Part shown: piece after piece, positions 10,938 to 20,964 of the stretch | Numbering within the stretch: the first letter of the stretch is position 1 | How the letters are laid out: every line of letters starts with the position of its first letter | Source: Peptoniphilus asaccharolyticus DSM 20463 | Lineage (GTDB): Bacteria > Bacillota > Clostridia > Tissierellales > Peptoniphilaceae | Reading direction: 5' to 3' | Length of the DNA: 64,000 nucleotides | NCBI RefSeq assembly: GCF_900176115.1 | Contig: NZ_FWWR01000009.1 | Location: 1,294,173 to 1,358,172 of the forward strand | The notes under the pieces: generated by a model | The model's input: only the letters and a program-made list of their open reading frames with translations | What the model was told of the DNA's origin: nothing | Databases searched by the model: none | Position numbers and translations under genes: made by a program

Positions 10938-12719
10938 TTGAAAACAGGAAAAGTAATAAAAGTTTCCGGTCCGCTAGTTGTTGCGAGTGGCATGGAAGAA
11001 GCCGCTGTTTATGATGTGGTGGAAGTTTCTAAAGATAGATTAATAGGTGAAATCATCGAAATGAGAGGCGACGAAGCCTCAATACAGGTTTACGAAGAAA
11101 CTACAGGTATTGGGCCTGGAGACGATGTAGTAACAACAGGAGCTCCACTATCTGTTGAACTTGGACCGGGACTTATCGAGCAAATGTTTGATGGTATTCA
11201 AAGACCACTACAATCACTTCAAGATGTAGCGGGAGACTTCTTGACAAAGGGTGCAGAAGTTAAAAACTTAAATAGAGAAAAGCTATGGGAGTTTGTTCCG
11301 GTTGCTAAAGTTGGAGATGAAGTAGTTGAAGGTGATATAGTAGGTACTGTTCAAGAAACAGAAGTAATAAACCATAAGATAATGGTGCCTATAGGTGTAT
11401 CCGGAAAAATAAAAGACATAAAAAGTGGCAGTTTTCACGTAGACGATACAGTATATGTACTTGAAACTGAAAACGGCGAAAAAGAATTTAATATGATTCA
11501 AAAGTGGCCAGTTAGAAGGGGAAGAAAGACAAAAGGTAAAATAGACCCTAACACTCCTCTTATAACAGGACAAAGAGTAATAGATACATTTTTCCCAATA
11601 ACTAAGGGTGGTACAGCAGCTATACCGGGGCCGTTCGGTTCAGGAAAGACAGTTGTACAACATCAACTTGCTAAATGGGCAGATGCTCAAGTGGTTGTTT
11701 ATGTAGGTTGTGGAGAACGTGGTAACGAGATGACAGACGTTCTTATGGAGTTCCCAGAGCTAATCGATGAAAAGACTGGGCAATCAATAATGAAACGTAC
11801 AGTGCTTATAGCAAACACTTCAAACATGCCGGTAGCGGCGCGTGAAGCCTCAATCTATACAGGTATAACTATCTCAGAATACTATAGAGACATGGGTTAT
11901 TCTGTTGCAATGATGGCGGACTCAACATCTCGTTGGGCGGAAGCTCTTCGTGAAATGAGTGGTCGTTTGGAAGAAATGCCTGGTGATGAAGGTTATCCAG
12001 CATACTTAGCTTCTCGTGTAGCTGAGTTCTATGAAAGAGCTGGTCGTGTAACTTGTTTGGGTTCAGACGACAGAGAAGGAGCACTTTCAGTAATAGGAGC
12101 AGTTTCTCCTCCAGGGGGAGATATTTCAGAGCCAGTAACTCAATCCACACTTAGAATAGTAAAAATATTCTGGAAGTTAGACTATGACCTATCATATAGA
12201 CGTCACTTCCCAGCAATCAACTGGATAGAGTCTTATTCTCTATACCAAACAAAGATGGACAAGTATTTTGATTCTGAAATAGATTCAGAATTTTCAAGAA
12301 ATAGAAAAAGAGCAATGGCTTTACTACAAGAAGAGTCATCACTTCAAGAAATTGTGCGTTTAGTAGGTCGTGATTCACTATCAGAACAAGACCAATTAAA
12401 GCTTGAAGTTGCAAAATCTCTTCGTGAAGATTATTTACAACAAAATGCTTTCCATGAAGTAGATACATTCTGCTCACTTGAAAAGCAAAACAAGATGATG
12501 AGAGTAATCTTGGCATTCTATGACAAGGGACTTGAAGGAATAGAAGATGGAGTATACTTGTCAGAAATAGAAAAGATGGCAGTAAGAGAACGTATAACAA
12601 GAATGAAGTACGTTCCAGAAGAAGAAATATCTTCTTTAGATACAATCATAGAAGATATTGAAAGTGAAATTAGATCACTTTCTCCTAATGCAGAAAAAGG
12701 GGGTACTGTAAATGCTTAA
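10938..12719 (+). CDS. ntpA: V-type ATPase catalytic subunit A
   Basis: 593 residues from TTG 10938, placed after AAGGAGG (10926-10932); extension to 10908 would run into ntpG and lacks a ribosome site. The P-loop GPFGSGKT is at 231-238, followed by [17 protein letters not shown] with the catalytic Glu of the GER motif. The A-type bulge domain (about 110-190) is present. It hydrolyses ATP in alternation with non-catalytic B subunits. The last 8 nt overlap ntpB. Confidence 0.95.
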   Translation: MKTGKVIKVSGPLVVASGMEEAAVYDVVEVSKDRLIGEIIEMRGDEASIQVYEETTGIGPGDDVVTTGAPLSVELGPGLIEQMFDGIQRPLQSLQDVAGDFLTKGAEVKNLNREKLWEFVPVAKVGDEVVEGDIVGTVQETEVINHKIMVPIGVSGKIKDIKSGSFHVDDTVYVLETENGEKEFNMIQKWPVRRGRKTKGKIDPNTPLITGQRVIDTFFPITKGGTAAIPGPFGSGKTVVQHQLAKWADAQVVVYVGCGERGNEMTDVLMEFPELIDEKTGQSIMKRTVLIANTSNMPVAAREASIYTGITISEYYRDMGYSVAMMADSTSRWAEALREMSGRLEEMPGDEGYPAYLASRVAEFYERAGRVTCLGSDDREGALSVIGAVSPPGGDISEPVTQSTLRIVKIFWKLDYDLSYRRHFPAINWIESYSLYQTKMDKYFDSEIDSEFSRNRKRAMALLQEESSLQEIVRLVGRDSLSEQDQLKLEVAKSLREDYLQQNAFHEVDTFCSLEKQNKMMRVILAFYDKGLEGIEDGVYLSEIEKMAVRERITRMKYVPEEEISSLDTIIEDIESEIRSLSPNAEKGGTVNA

Positions 12720-14244
12720 AGAATATAAGTCTGTTACAGAGGTAGTAGGCCCTCTAATGGTTGTTGAGGGAGTTAGTGGAGTTCAATACGAAGAGCTTGT
12801 AGATATTGAACTACAAACTGGAGAGAGACGTCGTGGTCGTGTAATAGAAATCGAAAGAGACAAGGCCATGGTTCAAATCTTCGAAGGTTCAACAGGTATA
12901 AACTTACAAGATACTAAAGTTAGATTTTTGGGACACCCTCTTGAACTTGGAGTTAGTCCGGACATGATTGGTCGTGTATTTGATGGACTTGGAAATCCTA
13001 TAGATGATGGTCCGAAGATAATACCAGAAGCAAAGATAGATATAAACGGTACTGCTATAAATCCAGTATCTCGTGACTATCCATCAGAGTTTATTCAAAC
13101 CGGGATATCAGCTATAGATGGTCTTAACACTTTGGTTCGTGGTCAAAAGTTACCTATATTCTCAGGTGCCGGGTTGCCTCACAACAATGTTGCCGCTCAA
13201 ATAGCTAGACAAGCTAAGGTACTTGGTAAAGACGATAAATTTGCGGTAGTATTTACTGCGATGGGAATCACTTTTGAAGAAGCTCAATTCTTTATAGATG
13301 ACTTCAAAGAAACCGGAGCGATAGATAGAGCTGTATTGTTTATGAACTTGGCAGATGACCCTGCAATAGAAAGACTTGCAACTCCAAAGATGGCACTTAC
13401 TTGTGCAGAGTATTTGGCATTTGAACTTGGAATGCATGTCTTGGTAATCATGACAGACATGACTAACTATGCAGAGGCTCTTCGTGAGGTTTCAGCGGCT
13501 CGTAAGGAAGTTCCAGGACGTAGAGGTTATCCGGGATATCTATATACAGACCTTGCGGGAATATATGAAAGAGCTGGAAAGATAAAGGGAAGAAATGGTT
13601 CAATCACACAAATTCCTATTTTGACAATGCCGGAAGACGATATAACACATCCAATCCCAGACCTTACAGGGTATATTACTGAAGGACAGATAATTCTTTC
13701 AAAAGAATTGTATAAAAAGGGAATTGAACCTCCAATAAATGTAATACCTTCACTTTCACGTTTGAAAGACAAGGGTATTGGAGCAGGTAAAACTCGTGAA
13801 GACCATTCAGGTACAATGAACCAAATCTACGCAGCTTACACATCTGGAAAAGAAGCAAAAGAACTTTCTGTAATTTTGGGTGAATCTGCTCTTTCAGAAG
13901 CTGATAAAGCTTTTGCTAAATTTGCAGATGCGTTTGAAAAAGAATATGTCAGCCAAGGATACTATTCAAATAGAAGTATTGAAGACACTCTAAATACCGG
14001 TTGGGATTTACTAAAGATAATTCCAAGAACGGAACTTAAGAGAATTGATGATAAATACATTGATAAATATCTTGGAAAGACAGATTCTAATGCAACTTCT
14101 GAAAATAAAGAAGAACACAAGAGAGTGGTAAACAAATCTATTGAAGAGATAGATAAGATTAGAGCTGACCAATCAAAAGCAGCTGCACAAGCTACTTTAA
14201 ATGATATAAAGGGACATGATCCAGTAAGTCAAGACAGAAAGTAG
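12712..14244 (+). CDS. ntpB: V-type ATPase regulatory subunit B, with C-terminal extension
   Basis: 510 residues. The nucleotide-binding core is typical ([19 protein letters not shown] in place of a P-loop, then [22 protein letters not shown] and [13 protein letters not shown]). The recognisable family domain ends near YIDKYLG, about residue 460. A hydrophilic tail of roughly 50 residues follows, rich in Lys, Glu, Ala and Asp, that E. hirae NtpB (458 residues) lacks. The tail is predicted helical and unconserved; its role is unknown to me. The start overlaps the end of ntpA. Confidence 0.94.
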   Translation: MLKEYKSVTEVVGPLMVVEGVSGVQYEELVDIELQTGERRRGRVIEIERDKAMVQIFEGSTGINLQDTKVRFLGHPLELGVSPDMIGRVFDGLGNPIDDGPKIIPEAKIDINGTAINPVSRDYPSEFIQTGISAIDGLNTLVRGQKLPIFSGAGLPHNNVAAQIARQAKVLGKDDKFAVVFTAMGITFEEAQFFIDDFKETGAIDRAVLFMNLADDPAIERLATPKMALTCAEYLAFELGMHVLVIMTDMTNYAEALREVSAARKEVPGRRGYPGYLYTDLAGIYERAGKIKGRNGSITQIPILTMPEDDITHPIPDLTGYITEGQIILSKELYKKGIEPPINVIPSLSRLKDKGIGAGKTREDHSGTMNQIYAAYTSGKEAKELSVILGESALSEADKAFAKFADAFEKEYVSQGYYSNRSIEDTLNTGWDLLKIIPRTELKRIDDKYIDKYLGKTDSNATSENKEEHKRVVNKSIEEIDKIRADQSKAAAQATLNDIKGHDPVSQDRK

Positions 14245-14251
14245 GGATAGC

Positions 14252-14944
14252 ATGGCAAGATTAAATGTAAGTCCTACCAGAATGAATATGACTAATCTAA
14301 AGGGTAGGCTTACCACATCTAAGAGAGGTCACAAACTCTTAAAAGATAAGCAAGACGAACTTATGAGAAGATTCATTGACTTAATAAGAGAAAATAAAAA
14401 ATTAAGAGAAGAAGTCGAAGAAGAATTGCACAGAGCCTTTGCTAACTTTTTATTGGCATCATCTTCAACTGATCCAAAGATGTTAGAGGCGGCAGTTTCT
14501 TTTCCGACGCAAGCTATAGAATTAGATATAGAAATTGAAAATGTAATGAGTGTGTTTATTCCTAATATGAAATTTGAAACCAAAAAACTCACAGAGGCGG
14601 GTTCAATCTATCCATACGGATATGCTCAAACCACATCGGATTTGGATGAAGCAATAGACGGCTTAAACAGAGTGCTTGAAAGATTACTTGAACTTGCACA
14701 AATGGAAAAGTCAGCTCAATTGATGGCAGATGAAATAGAAAAGACAAGACGTAGAGTAAATGCACTTGAGTACAAGACCATCCCAGATTTATCCGAAACA
14801 GTTTCTTATATAAGAAGTAAATTGGATGAAAATGAAAGAGCGAGCATCACTCGCCTGATGAAAGTAAAAGATATAATTTCAAAAGAAGAGAGTAAGCAAC
14901 CAAAGAAAGAATCTGATTTCCATAGCTTTGATTTGGCAAATTAA
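14252..14944 (+). CDS. ntpD: V-type ATPase central-shaft subunit D
   Basis: 230 residues. The N-terminus RLNVSPTRMNMTNLKGRL, with GHKLLKDKQDELMRRFIDLI soon after, is diagnostic of subunit D, whose two long helices form the rotating axle inside the A3B3 head. It is the last gene of the operon; E. hirae has ntpH and ntpJ (a K+ transporter) further on, which are absent here. A hairpin terminator begins 10 nt after the stop. Confidence 0.92.
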   Translation: MARLNVSPTRMNMTNLKGRLTTSKRGHKLLKDKQDELMRRFIDLIRENKKLREEVEEELHRAFANFLLASSSTDPKMLEAAVSFPTQAIELDIEIENVMSVFIPNMKFETKKLTEAGSIYPYGYAQTTSDLDEAIDGLNRVLERLLELAQMEKSAQLMADEIEKTRRRVNALEYKTIPDLSETVSYIRSKLDENERASITRLMKVKDIISKEESKQPKKESDFHSFDLAN

Positions 14945-14953
14945 ATAAATTTT

Positions 14954-14992
14954 AAAATATCTGTTAGTAGAAATACTCAACAGATATTTTTG
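14954..14992 (+). terminator. Terminator of the V-ATPase operon
   Basis: A long stem AAAATATCTGTT-AGTA / TACT-C-AACAGATATTTT (16 bp with one bulged C) ends in a T run. The outer arms (AAATATCTGTT / AACAGATATTT) are shared with the hairpin inside the ISL3 end at 6060-6096 and 63333-63368, though the loops differ. Confidence 0.85.
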
Positions 14993-15043
14993 CTTCAATG
15001 ATAAGTAGTTTAAGTTAGAAAAATTACATTCTCTTTTTTATTC

Positions 15044-16160
15044 GATAATTTATCATAACAAGTGCAACATAAATAAACTCATAGCTAATCAGCTGTGTTA
15101 ATATGTAAGTGACCAAACAAAACATATTAAAAGGAGTGATTAACTATGAGCTATAACCATCTTACCATAGAAGAAAGATCTTGTATTTACCAATTTTTAA
15201 ATTTAGGAATGAGTATAAGGAAAATTGCACAAGCACTTAAAAGGTCACCTAGTACAATATCTAGAGAAATTAAAAGAAATTCATCTAAGATAAAAGTTAG
15301 TAGGGGAAGTTACACTAAGTACTTCCCGATAAAGGCAAATGATAAATATATTGATAGAAGAAAAAGACTGCCATAGAAAAAGTAAATTTTCTAAAGATGT
15401 TATTGATTATTTAACTGTAAAGATTAACGAACATTGGTCCCCTGAACAAATATCAAATAGAAACACAAATGAGATTCATGAATTACCATCTACATCAACG
15501 ATATATAGAATGATACACGCCAAAAAGCTGCCAAAAACTAGTATGAAAAATTTGAGAAGAAAAGCTAAATTTAAAAGGCCAGCAGAAAAAGAGGAAAATT
15601 CAATGATAAAGGTAGAACAATTAAGAAAAGACCTAAAGAGATATACAGAAGGCAAGAATTAGGCCACTGGGAAGCAGATACAGTGGAATCAGGCAGATTA
15701 GATCATAAAAGGAAAAGTAGATGTTGTTTCGTAACTTTAGCAGAAAGAAAATCTAGATATTATATAGCAATCCTAGTTGAAAATAGAAAGTCGGAAAGCG
15801 TAACACCAGCAATAATAAATGCATTAAAAAGATTATCCAAAAGAATTAGTAAAAACAATAACCTTTGATAGAGGTAAAGAATTTTCAGAATTTGAGAAAA
15901 TAGAAAAAGAATTAGGATGCAAAACTTATTTTTGTGATCCCTATTGTGCATGGCAAAAAGGTACAAATGAAAATAGTAACGGACTTTTGAGGGAGTTTTA
16001 TCCTAAGGGTATGGATTTATCAGAAGTGAATATTGATGAATTAAATTATAACTTAAGTTTAATGAATAATAGACCTAGAAAATGTATAAAATATAAAACA
16101 CCTAAAGAAGAACTTTTTGGTCTCTTACCATAGGTGTTGCATTTGATTTGACAATTCGTC
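15044..16160 (+). mobile_element. IS30-family insertion sequence, copy B
   Basis: 1117 bp, nearly identical to copy A, same ends. Its immediate flanks do not match (ATTC on the left, TATA on the right). The left ATTC instead matches the reverse complement of 16638-16641 (GAAT) next to copy C. This shows that the segment 16161-16641 has been inverted by recombination between copies B and C. Confidence 0.9.
15146..16133 (+). pseudogene. IS30 transposase with three frameshifts (copy B)
   Basis: Compared with the other copies there is an extra A at about 15360-15365 (GAAGAAAAAGACTGCC), a missing A near 15590 (GCAGAAAAAGAGG) and an extra A near 15827 (CATTAAAAAGATT). The protein is thereby cut into three overlapping open pieces. 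All three lesions lie in poly-A runs. The C-terminal Glu segment regains the original frame. Confidence 0.88.
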
Positions 16161-16329
16161 TATATAAAATAATAGGATATTTATTTTCTCTCTTTTCCAT
16201 CTCAATATCATTAATACTTACCTTGAAATTTGGAATTTGAATATTTACTTTTTGTGTTTCCATAGCCTGAACCCGTTTAGTCACCATCAATATGCAACAC
16301 AATATTATAAACTTAGTTTTGTTATTCAC
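16161..16329 (-). pseudogene. N-terminal fragment of a secreted copper-amine-oxidase-N-like protein, cut by IS30
   Basis: Starts at GTG 16329 after AAGGAGAG. The first 22 or so residues look like a signal peptide (KFIILCCILMVTKRVQA), followed by FKVSINDIEMEKRENKYPII and LY, where the IS30 right end begins. Removing one copy of the 4-bp repeat TATA and joining this end to 17771 gives ...YPIILY-KNITYFPMTY..., in frame with the C-terminal fragment at 17767-18740. The two pieces are therefore one gene, now in opposite orientation. The few codons beyond 16161 come from the IS and are not native. Confidence 0.8.
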
Positions 16330-16641
16330 TTTCTCTCTCCTTTATCAAATCATATCTTATTTTGATTAGTTAAATCTTATAGTTATATTTTCTTCATTTC
16401 TCGCTTTATATAAAATCCAAATTTTTCTTATAATTTTATTTAATAATTAATTCACACTTATTTTAACTAAATAACATTAAAATTTTTTAAATTTTATACT
16501 CTATACTATCGTTTTCTCTTATTCATTTTAGTATAGTAAATAAAATATATACCATCAATATTTTATTAATTTTTTTCAGCATCTAATTAAATTGAGTGAA
16601 ATTAAGGCTTTATAATATATTTCTAATGTTGTTTTAAGAAT
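16161..16641. other. 481-bp segment inverted between IS30 copies B and C
   Basis: It carries the 5' end of the broken surface-protein gene (16161-16329, minus strand) and about 310 bp of AT-rich upstream DNA (16330-16641) with no other gene that I can see. Flipping it restores 4-bp target duplications for both neighbouring IS30 copies: ATTC for B and TATA for C. It also realigns the gene with its downstream half. The present orientation is thus a secondary inversion. Confidence 0.85.
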
Positions 16642-17766
16642 GACGAATTGTCAAATCAAATGCAACACCTATGGTAAGAGACCAAAAAAGTTCTTCTTTA
16701 GGTGTTTTATATTTTATACATTTTCTAGGTCTATTATTCATTAAACTTAAGTTATAATTTAATTCATCAATATTCACTTCTGATAAATCCATACCCTTAG
16801 GATAAAACTCCCTCAAAAGTCCGTTACTATTTTCATTTGTACCTTTTTGCCATGCACAATAGGGATCACAAAAAATAAGTTTTGCATCCTAATTCTTTTT
16901 CTTATTTTCTTCAAATTCTGAAAATTCTTTACCTCTATCAAAGGTTATTGTTTTTACTTAATTCTTTTTGGATAATCTTTTAATTGCATTTATTATTGCT
17001 GGTGTTACGCTTTCCGACTTTCTATTTTCAACTAGGATTGCTATATAATATCTAGATTTTCTTTCTGCTAAAGTTACGAAACAACATCTACTTTCCTTTT
17101 ATGATCTAATCTGCCTGATTCCACTGTATCTGCTTCCCAGTGGCCTAATTCTTGCCTTCTGTATATCTCTTTAGGTCTTTTCTTAATTGTTCTACCTTTA
17201 TCATTGAATTTTCCTCTTTTTTCTGCTGGCCTTTTAAATTTAGCTTTTTCTTCTCAAATTTTTCATACTAGTTTTTGGCAGCTTTTTTGGCGTGTATCAT
17301 TCTATATATCGTTGATGTAGATGGTAATTCATGAATCTCATTTGTGTTTCTATTTGATATTTGTTCAGGGGACCAATGTTCGTTAATCTTTACAGTTAAA
17401 TAATCAATAACATCTTTAGAAAATTTACTTTTTCTTATGGCAGTCTTTTCTTCTATCAATATATTTATCATTTGCCTTTATCGGAAAGTACTTAGTGTAA
17501 CTTCCCCTACTAACTTTTATCTTAGATGAATTTCTTTTAATTTCTCTAGATATTGTACTAGGTGACCTTTTAAGTGCTTGTGCAATTTTCCTTATACTCA
17601 TTCCTAAATTTAAAAATTGGTAAATACAAGATCTTTCTTCTATGGTAAGATGGTTATAGCTCATAGTTAATCACTCCTTTTAATATGTTTTGTTTGGTCA
17701 CTTACATATTAACACAGCTGATTAGCTATGAGTTTATTTATGTTGCACTTGTTATGATAAATTATC
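16642..17766 (-). mobile_element. IS30-family insertion sequence, copy C
   Basis: 1125 bp, the same element as A, B and D but on the minus strand and slightly longer because of several single-base insertions. Its left end abuts 17767-17770 (TATA), which matches 16161-16164 next to copy B rather than the base run beside its own right end. Originally it was inserted within the surface-protein gene. Confidence 0.9.
16669..17664 (-). pseudogene. IS30 transposase, multiply frameshifted (copy C)
   Basis: The most damaged copy. Relative to the others it has an extra A in the run before AGCTGCC (near 17285), an extra A in GAGAAGAAAAAGC (near 17250) and a lost A in AAAAGGAAAGTAG (near 17095), plus changes near 16900-16960. 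Only the N-terminal 79 residues and short fragments stay open. It cannot make a full transposase. Confidence 0.88.
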
Positions 17767-18740
17767 TATAAAAATATAACTTACTTTCCAATGACATATA
17801 AAAATTCAAGATTTTTAGGAGTGAATACTTTTTGGGATAAAGATACAAGAACTTTAAAAATAGAAAGTGATGCGCCTAAAGGAGATTATTATAGATATAT
17901 TGGAAGAAGAAATAAAAATTATGATGTAGCTAAGCAAGCAGATTTCAATGTAGTTGTCAATGGAAAGGATATAGATAATAAAAATGAAAAATTTCCTTTG
18001 TTAGTATATAGAGATGTGACATATTTTCCGTTGACATGGAGATTTTGTAATGATGAATTTAATTGGGAGTATAGTTTTGATAAAGATTTAGGCTTGAGAA
18101 TAAGTTCTAAAAAAATAATTATAAAAGAGATACTTTAAATATAAGTGAATACAACACTAATTTTAGAGAATACTATTTTTCAAAAGAAATAGGAGGAATA
18201 AACTACTTAGTAGGAAGAAATAGAAAGAATTCAAATATAATAATTTCTAAGGTTGATAACGGTAAAGATATTGAAGTAAAAGATGTAAATAAAAATGGAA
18301 GCAATTTAGTTTTAGACAATAATAATTTATATTTTACAGTGGATTATGAGACTCAAAAAACTGTTAATTGCTTAAATTTAATAGATATGGAAGAGAAAGA
18401 AATATTAAGGTTTGATGTTAATAAATGGGACCCTATATTAATGACAGCACTTAATGGAAATATTTACTATAAAACTTCCATAGAAAATGGAGCCTTATTC
18501 AATCAAAATAGAAAGAAATTAAATAGAGAAGGTTCTCTAACAGGTTTGAGAAAAGTAAATAATTATGTATTTGCAACTTTTGATAAAGGTGACAATTTAA
18601 TAGTCTTTGATAAAAATCAAAGCATAGTTGCAAGTATAAAGGGGAATATAGATGTTAAAACAGTTAGTGTTTTAGATGGAGTATTGACATTTAAGGATGA
18701 AGATACTGGGTTGATAAGAGAAGTAAAGTTTAATATTTAA
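17767..18740 (+). pseudogene. Remainder of the split surface/secreted protein (5' part lost to IS30, one frameshift)
   Basis: The frame reads from the IS30 junction: YKNITYFPMTYKNSRF... It contains the end of one and the whole of a second stalk-like repeat (FNVVVNGKDIDNKNEKFPLL, then VYRDVTYFPLTWRF), resembling copper-amine-oxidase N-terminal domains of cell-surface proteins. At the run CTAAAAAAATAATT (about 18108-18117) the frame shifts: one frame stops at 18138, while the other continues with NNYKRDTLNISEYNTNFREY and runs to TAA 18740. That second part is repetitive beta-strand-like sequence, possibly a propeller. The role is unknown; with the N-terminal piece at 16161-16329 it would be an exported protein of about 370-380 residues. 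Confidence 0.75.
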
Positions 18741-18749
18741 TAATTAAAG

Positions 18750-18778
18750 TCCGTCGGAGAAATTCGGCGGATTTTAGT
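18750..18778 (+). terminator. Terminator after the split gene
   Basis: Stem TCCGTCGGA / TTCGGCGGA with loop GAAA, then ATTTT. It resembles the hisS terminator at 23288-23312. Confidence 0.75.
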
Positions 18779-18808
18779 TATGAAAGAATACTAAAGTATA
18801 AAATTAAA

Positions 18809-18859
18809 GGCTCTATAATATCTGTTGGGGAGTAAATCTCTAACAGATATCATAGAGCC
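18809..18859. repeat. 51-bp palindrome with ISL3-type ends (MITE-like)
   Basis: Begins GGCTCTATAATATCTGTT and ends AACAGATAT-C-ATAGAGCC, so both ends carry the ISL3 terminal octamer. The first 42 bp match the transposase-proximal end of the ISL3 copies here. No transposase lies inside and no 8-bp direct repeat flanks it. It could be a mini-element mobilised by ISL3 transposase or a remnant of an excised copy. Confidence 0.6.
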
Positions 18860-18943
18860 ACTTTTAAAATAAGTTTGATCAGTAAATAAGAAATAATAAT
18901 AGACTTAGCTGATTTATAAGGCTAATATTTACAATAAAATAAT

Positions 18944-18997
18944 AAAAAATTCGATACCCTTATCAAATATCTCAGAGAAAAGGTATCGAATTTTTTT
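18944..18997. terminator. Bidirectional terminator
   Basis: Arms AAAAAATTCGATACC (18944-18958) and GGTATCGAATTTTTTT (18982-18997) pair over about 14 bp. It lies 10 bp beyond the stop codon of the minus-strand gene at 19008 and gives a T run in both directions. Confidence 0.8.
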
Positions 18998-19007
18998 ATT
19001 TTAATGA

Positions 19008-19376
19008 TTATCTGATTTTAGCAACTTCTTCTGTTAAAAGTCTAATGTAGAATAGTCCATCATTACCCTTAACTATTTCGTATCCTTTGTTAAAGTCGCT
19101 GATATGATTTAAAGCTGCAAATATTGCAGAGATTTTTGTATTGTACCCTGCTGTTAATTCTGGTTTTAATCTCTCTGGTGCAGGTTTGTTATTTTCTTGT
19201 TTTCTATTTAAATTTTTTACTCTTTCTTCATCTGCTTTTTCTTGAGTTTGAGCATTTTTGATGTGTTCTGGTCTAAGATTATTATAGGCATATACATTTC
19301 CAAATGAGGATCCACCTAAAAATAGTACACCTGATAAGGCTAAAACTGCTGCTTTTTTCTTGAAATTATTCTTCAT
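19008..19376 (-). CDS. Small secreted protein of unknown function
   Basis: 122 residues. A clear signal peptide (NNFKKKAAVLALSGVLFLGG, cleavage likely after NVYA near residue 31) is followed by a charged linker rich in Lys, Glu and Asn with Pro (about 35-75). A short C-terminal domain ends in GYEIVKGNDGLFYIRLLTEE. I do not recognise the family. AGGAGA lies 7 nt before the ATG. Its promoter seems to be built partly from the adjacent IS30-type inverted repeat (see 19428-19456). Confidence 0.7.
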   Translation of the reverse strand: MKNNFKKKAAVLALSGVLFLGGSSFGNVYAYNNLRPEHIKNAQTQEKADEERVKNLNRKQENNKPAPERLKPELTAGYNTKISAIFAALNHISDFNKGYEIVKGNDGLFYIRLLTEEVAKIR

Positions 19377-19427
19377 ATTTTCTCCTATTTATGATTAAAT
19401 TTATAATCACCTCTTGATGACATTATT

Positions 19428-19456
19428 ATAATAATTAGAAAATCGTGAATTGTCAA
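19428..19456 (-). promoter_or_regulatory. Hybrid promoter with its -35 box in an IS end
   Basis: On the minus strand TTGACA (19456-19451) lies inside the terminal repeat of the second IS30 type; 17 bp downstream, in host DNA, is TATTAT (19433-19428), with TATAAT also present 3 bp further on. It points toward the small secreted protein, about 50 nt upstream of its ATG. IS30-family ends are known to carry outward -35 boxes. Confidence 0.5.
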
Positions 19457-20737
19457 GTCAAGTGCAACAAACGCTAACTTATCCTATACACCTCATTTAA
19501 CTTTATACTTACAATGTATTATGATTCAAAACAAACAAATATACTAATAACCCCCTAGGGGGTTCGCACCAAATTTTTGGCGCGTTTTTTCTTTTAATTG
19601 ACTTTCCATAAAATCCCATTACCCAGCCAGTAATTGTTCCAACAGCTCATTTGCACTTAAGAAGCCTAATAGTTTTCTTGGACGGTTATTAATAGCAGTT
19701 ACATATCGTTGGAGTTCTTCGTCAGTCAACGAATTGAACGATTGCCCTTTTGGTAAAAACTCTCGCATAAGCCCGTTAAAATGCTCATTTGTCCCTCTCT
19801 CGTGAGAAGAATAAGGATGTGCATAAAACACATCTTCTATGCAGTTTAATTCTCCTAATTTAGAAAATTCTGCACCATTATCAGCTGTAATGGTTTTAAA
19901 GTCCAAATTTGGAAATTCTTTAACGACTTTATTAATTTCATGATTCACAAGACTTGCAGACTTAAACGGTAACTTTCTAGCAATCGCAAATCTACTTACT
20001 CTTTCAACAAGCGTAAGCAAAACTGTTTCGTTAATAAACTTCTTTCCAATCATCAAATCAACTTCCCAATGACCAAATTCTGTTCGATTTTAAATAATTT
20101 TAGGACGTTCATCAATGGATTTACCAGCTAGACGTTTATGAGTTGATGGGCGTTTTTTCGTTCTTGGTTTCATTCTAGTAGCACGTGGTAAATCTATTGG
20201 TTTCACTTCTAAAAAATCTTGATGAATATAGTTATAAAGAGTTTTAGTGCTTAGAATCACTTCATCTTCGCATTCTTTCTCATATCTTTTTACAAATGAT
20301 TCAACACTATGAATACGAACTTCTTCCTTCATTTCTTTTGTAAAATTTGTTAAAAATCGTTTAGAAGTCTTTTTTAGCTTTAGAAAATACGATTTCTTTC
20401 GTTTATTTTTATAATGTTCTTGACTTGTTTCAGCGAAATATTCCTTATAATAAATAACCTTTTCGTTTTTGATTTTCATTTGTGTAACAGTTCCACGTTT
20501 TAATTCACGACTAATCGTAGAACGATTTCTACCAAGTTCTCGTTCAATTTCTGATTTAGATTTTCCTTGTTTATGAAGTACCTCGATTTTTCCCCTTTCA
20601 ATAGTTGAAAGATGATTATAAGATGATTTTGTGGTACTATTTTCTTTAGACATAACTATCGCTCTTATGCTTTATTTTCGTCGACTTAAGTATATCAGAT
20701 AGTTATGTCTTTTTGTTGCACTTCATTTTACAATTCA
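19446..20737 (-). mobile_element. IS30-family insertion sequence, second type
   Basis: About 1.29 kb with inverted termini TGAATTGTCAAGTCAAGTGC on the left and TGAATTGTAAAATGAAGTGC on the right (read inward). Its protein differs clearly from that of copies A-D. No matching direct repeat is seen (ATCG left, GCAT right), so one flank has probably been lost by deletion or rearrangement. A 16-bp palindrome AACCCCCTAGGGGGTT (19549-19564) lies past the transposase stop, probably a terminator. Confidence 0.85.
19619..20653 (-). pseudogene. IS30-type transposase (second type) with an in-frame stop
   Basis: The helix-turn-helix region (SYNHLSTIERGKIEVLHKQG, then SEIERELGRNRSTISRELKR) is intact. TAA at 20092-20090 interrupts ...ERPKII, directly before NRTEFGHWEVDLMIG; the frame then continues unchanged to 19619. 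The catalytic residues in HWEVD, ITADNGAEFSKLG and GTNEHFNGLMREFLPKG all lie after the stop. A single base change (for example AAA to TAA) would explain it. Confidence 0.87.
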
Positions 20738-20831
20738 GCATTTCTTCAGAGATCCAGACAGAAAGAGAACTACAAGAGAAGAATACCTAAGTGCTATTCC
20801 AGAAAAGTACAAAAAGCATTTAGATATTTAG
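20738..20831 (+). pseudogene. Orphan 3' end of an IS-truncated gene
   Basis: Directly after the IS end an open frame reads HFFRDPDRKRTTREEYLSAI, then PEKYKKHLDI, and stops at TAG 20829-20831. It is followed by its own terminator (20848-20879). It has no start codon and is probably what is left of a gene cut by the second IS30 type. I do not recognise the family. Confidence 0.5.
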
Positions 20832-20847
20832 CAGAAAAATGATTTCT

Positions 20848-20879
20848 AAATCCATGTGAAAGTGCATGGATTTAATTTT
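20848..20879 (+). terminator. Terminator of the truncated gene
   Basis: Arms AAATCCATG / CATGGATTT with an 8-nt loop, followed by AATTTTT. Confidence 0.75.
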
Positions 20880-20912
20880 TAAATGATTAGAGTATTAAAT
20901 CGTTGCAAAAAG

Positions 20913-20941
20913 CTGACAATATTTTAATTTAGTGATAAAAT
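20913..20941 (+). promoter_or_regulatory. Promoter of hutG-hisS
   Basis: CTGACA (20913-20918), 17-bp spacer, TAAAAT (20936-20941) preceded by TG one base upstream. About 24 nt upstream of the hutG ATG. Confidence 0.65.
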
Positions 20942-20964
20942 CAAAATACTAAGGGAGTGGTTAT

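Noticed and set aside
16600..16625. Possible ISL3 end (GGCTTTATAATATATTTC)
   Set aside because: Only partial match to GGCTCTATAATATCTG; AT-rich chance similarity is likely and no partner end is near.
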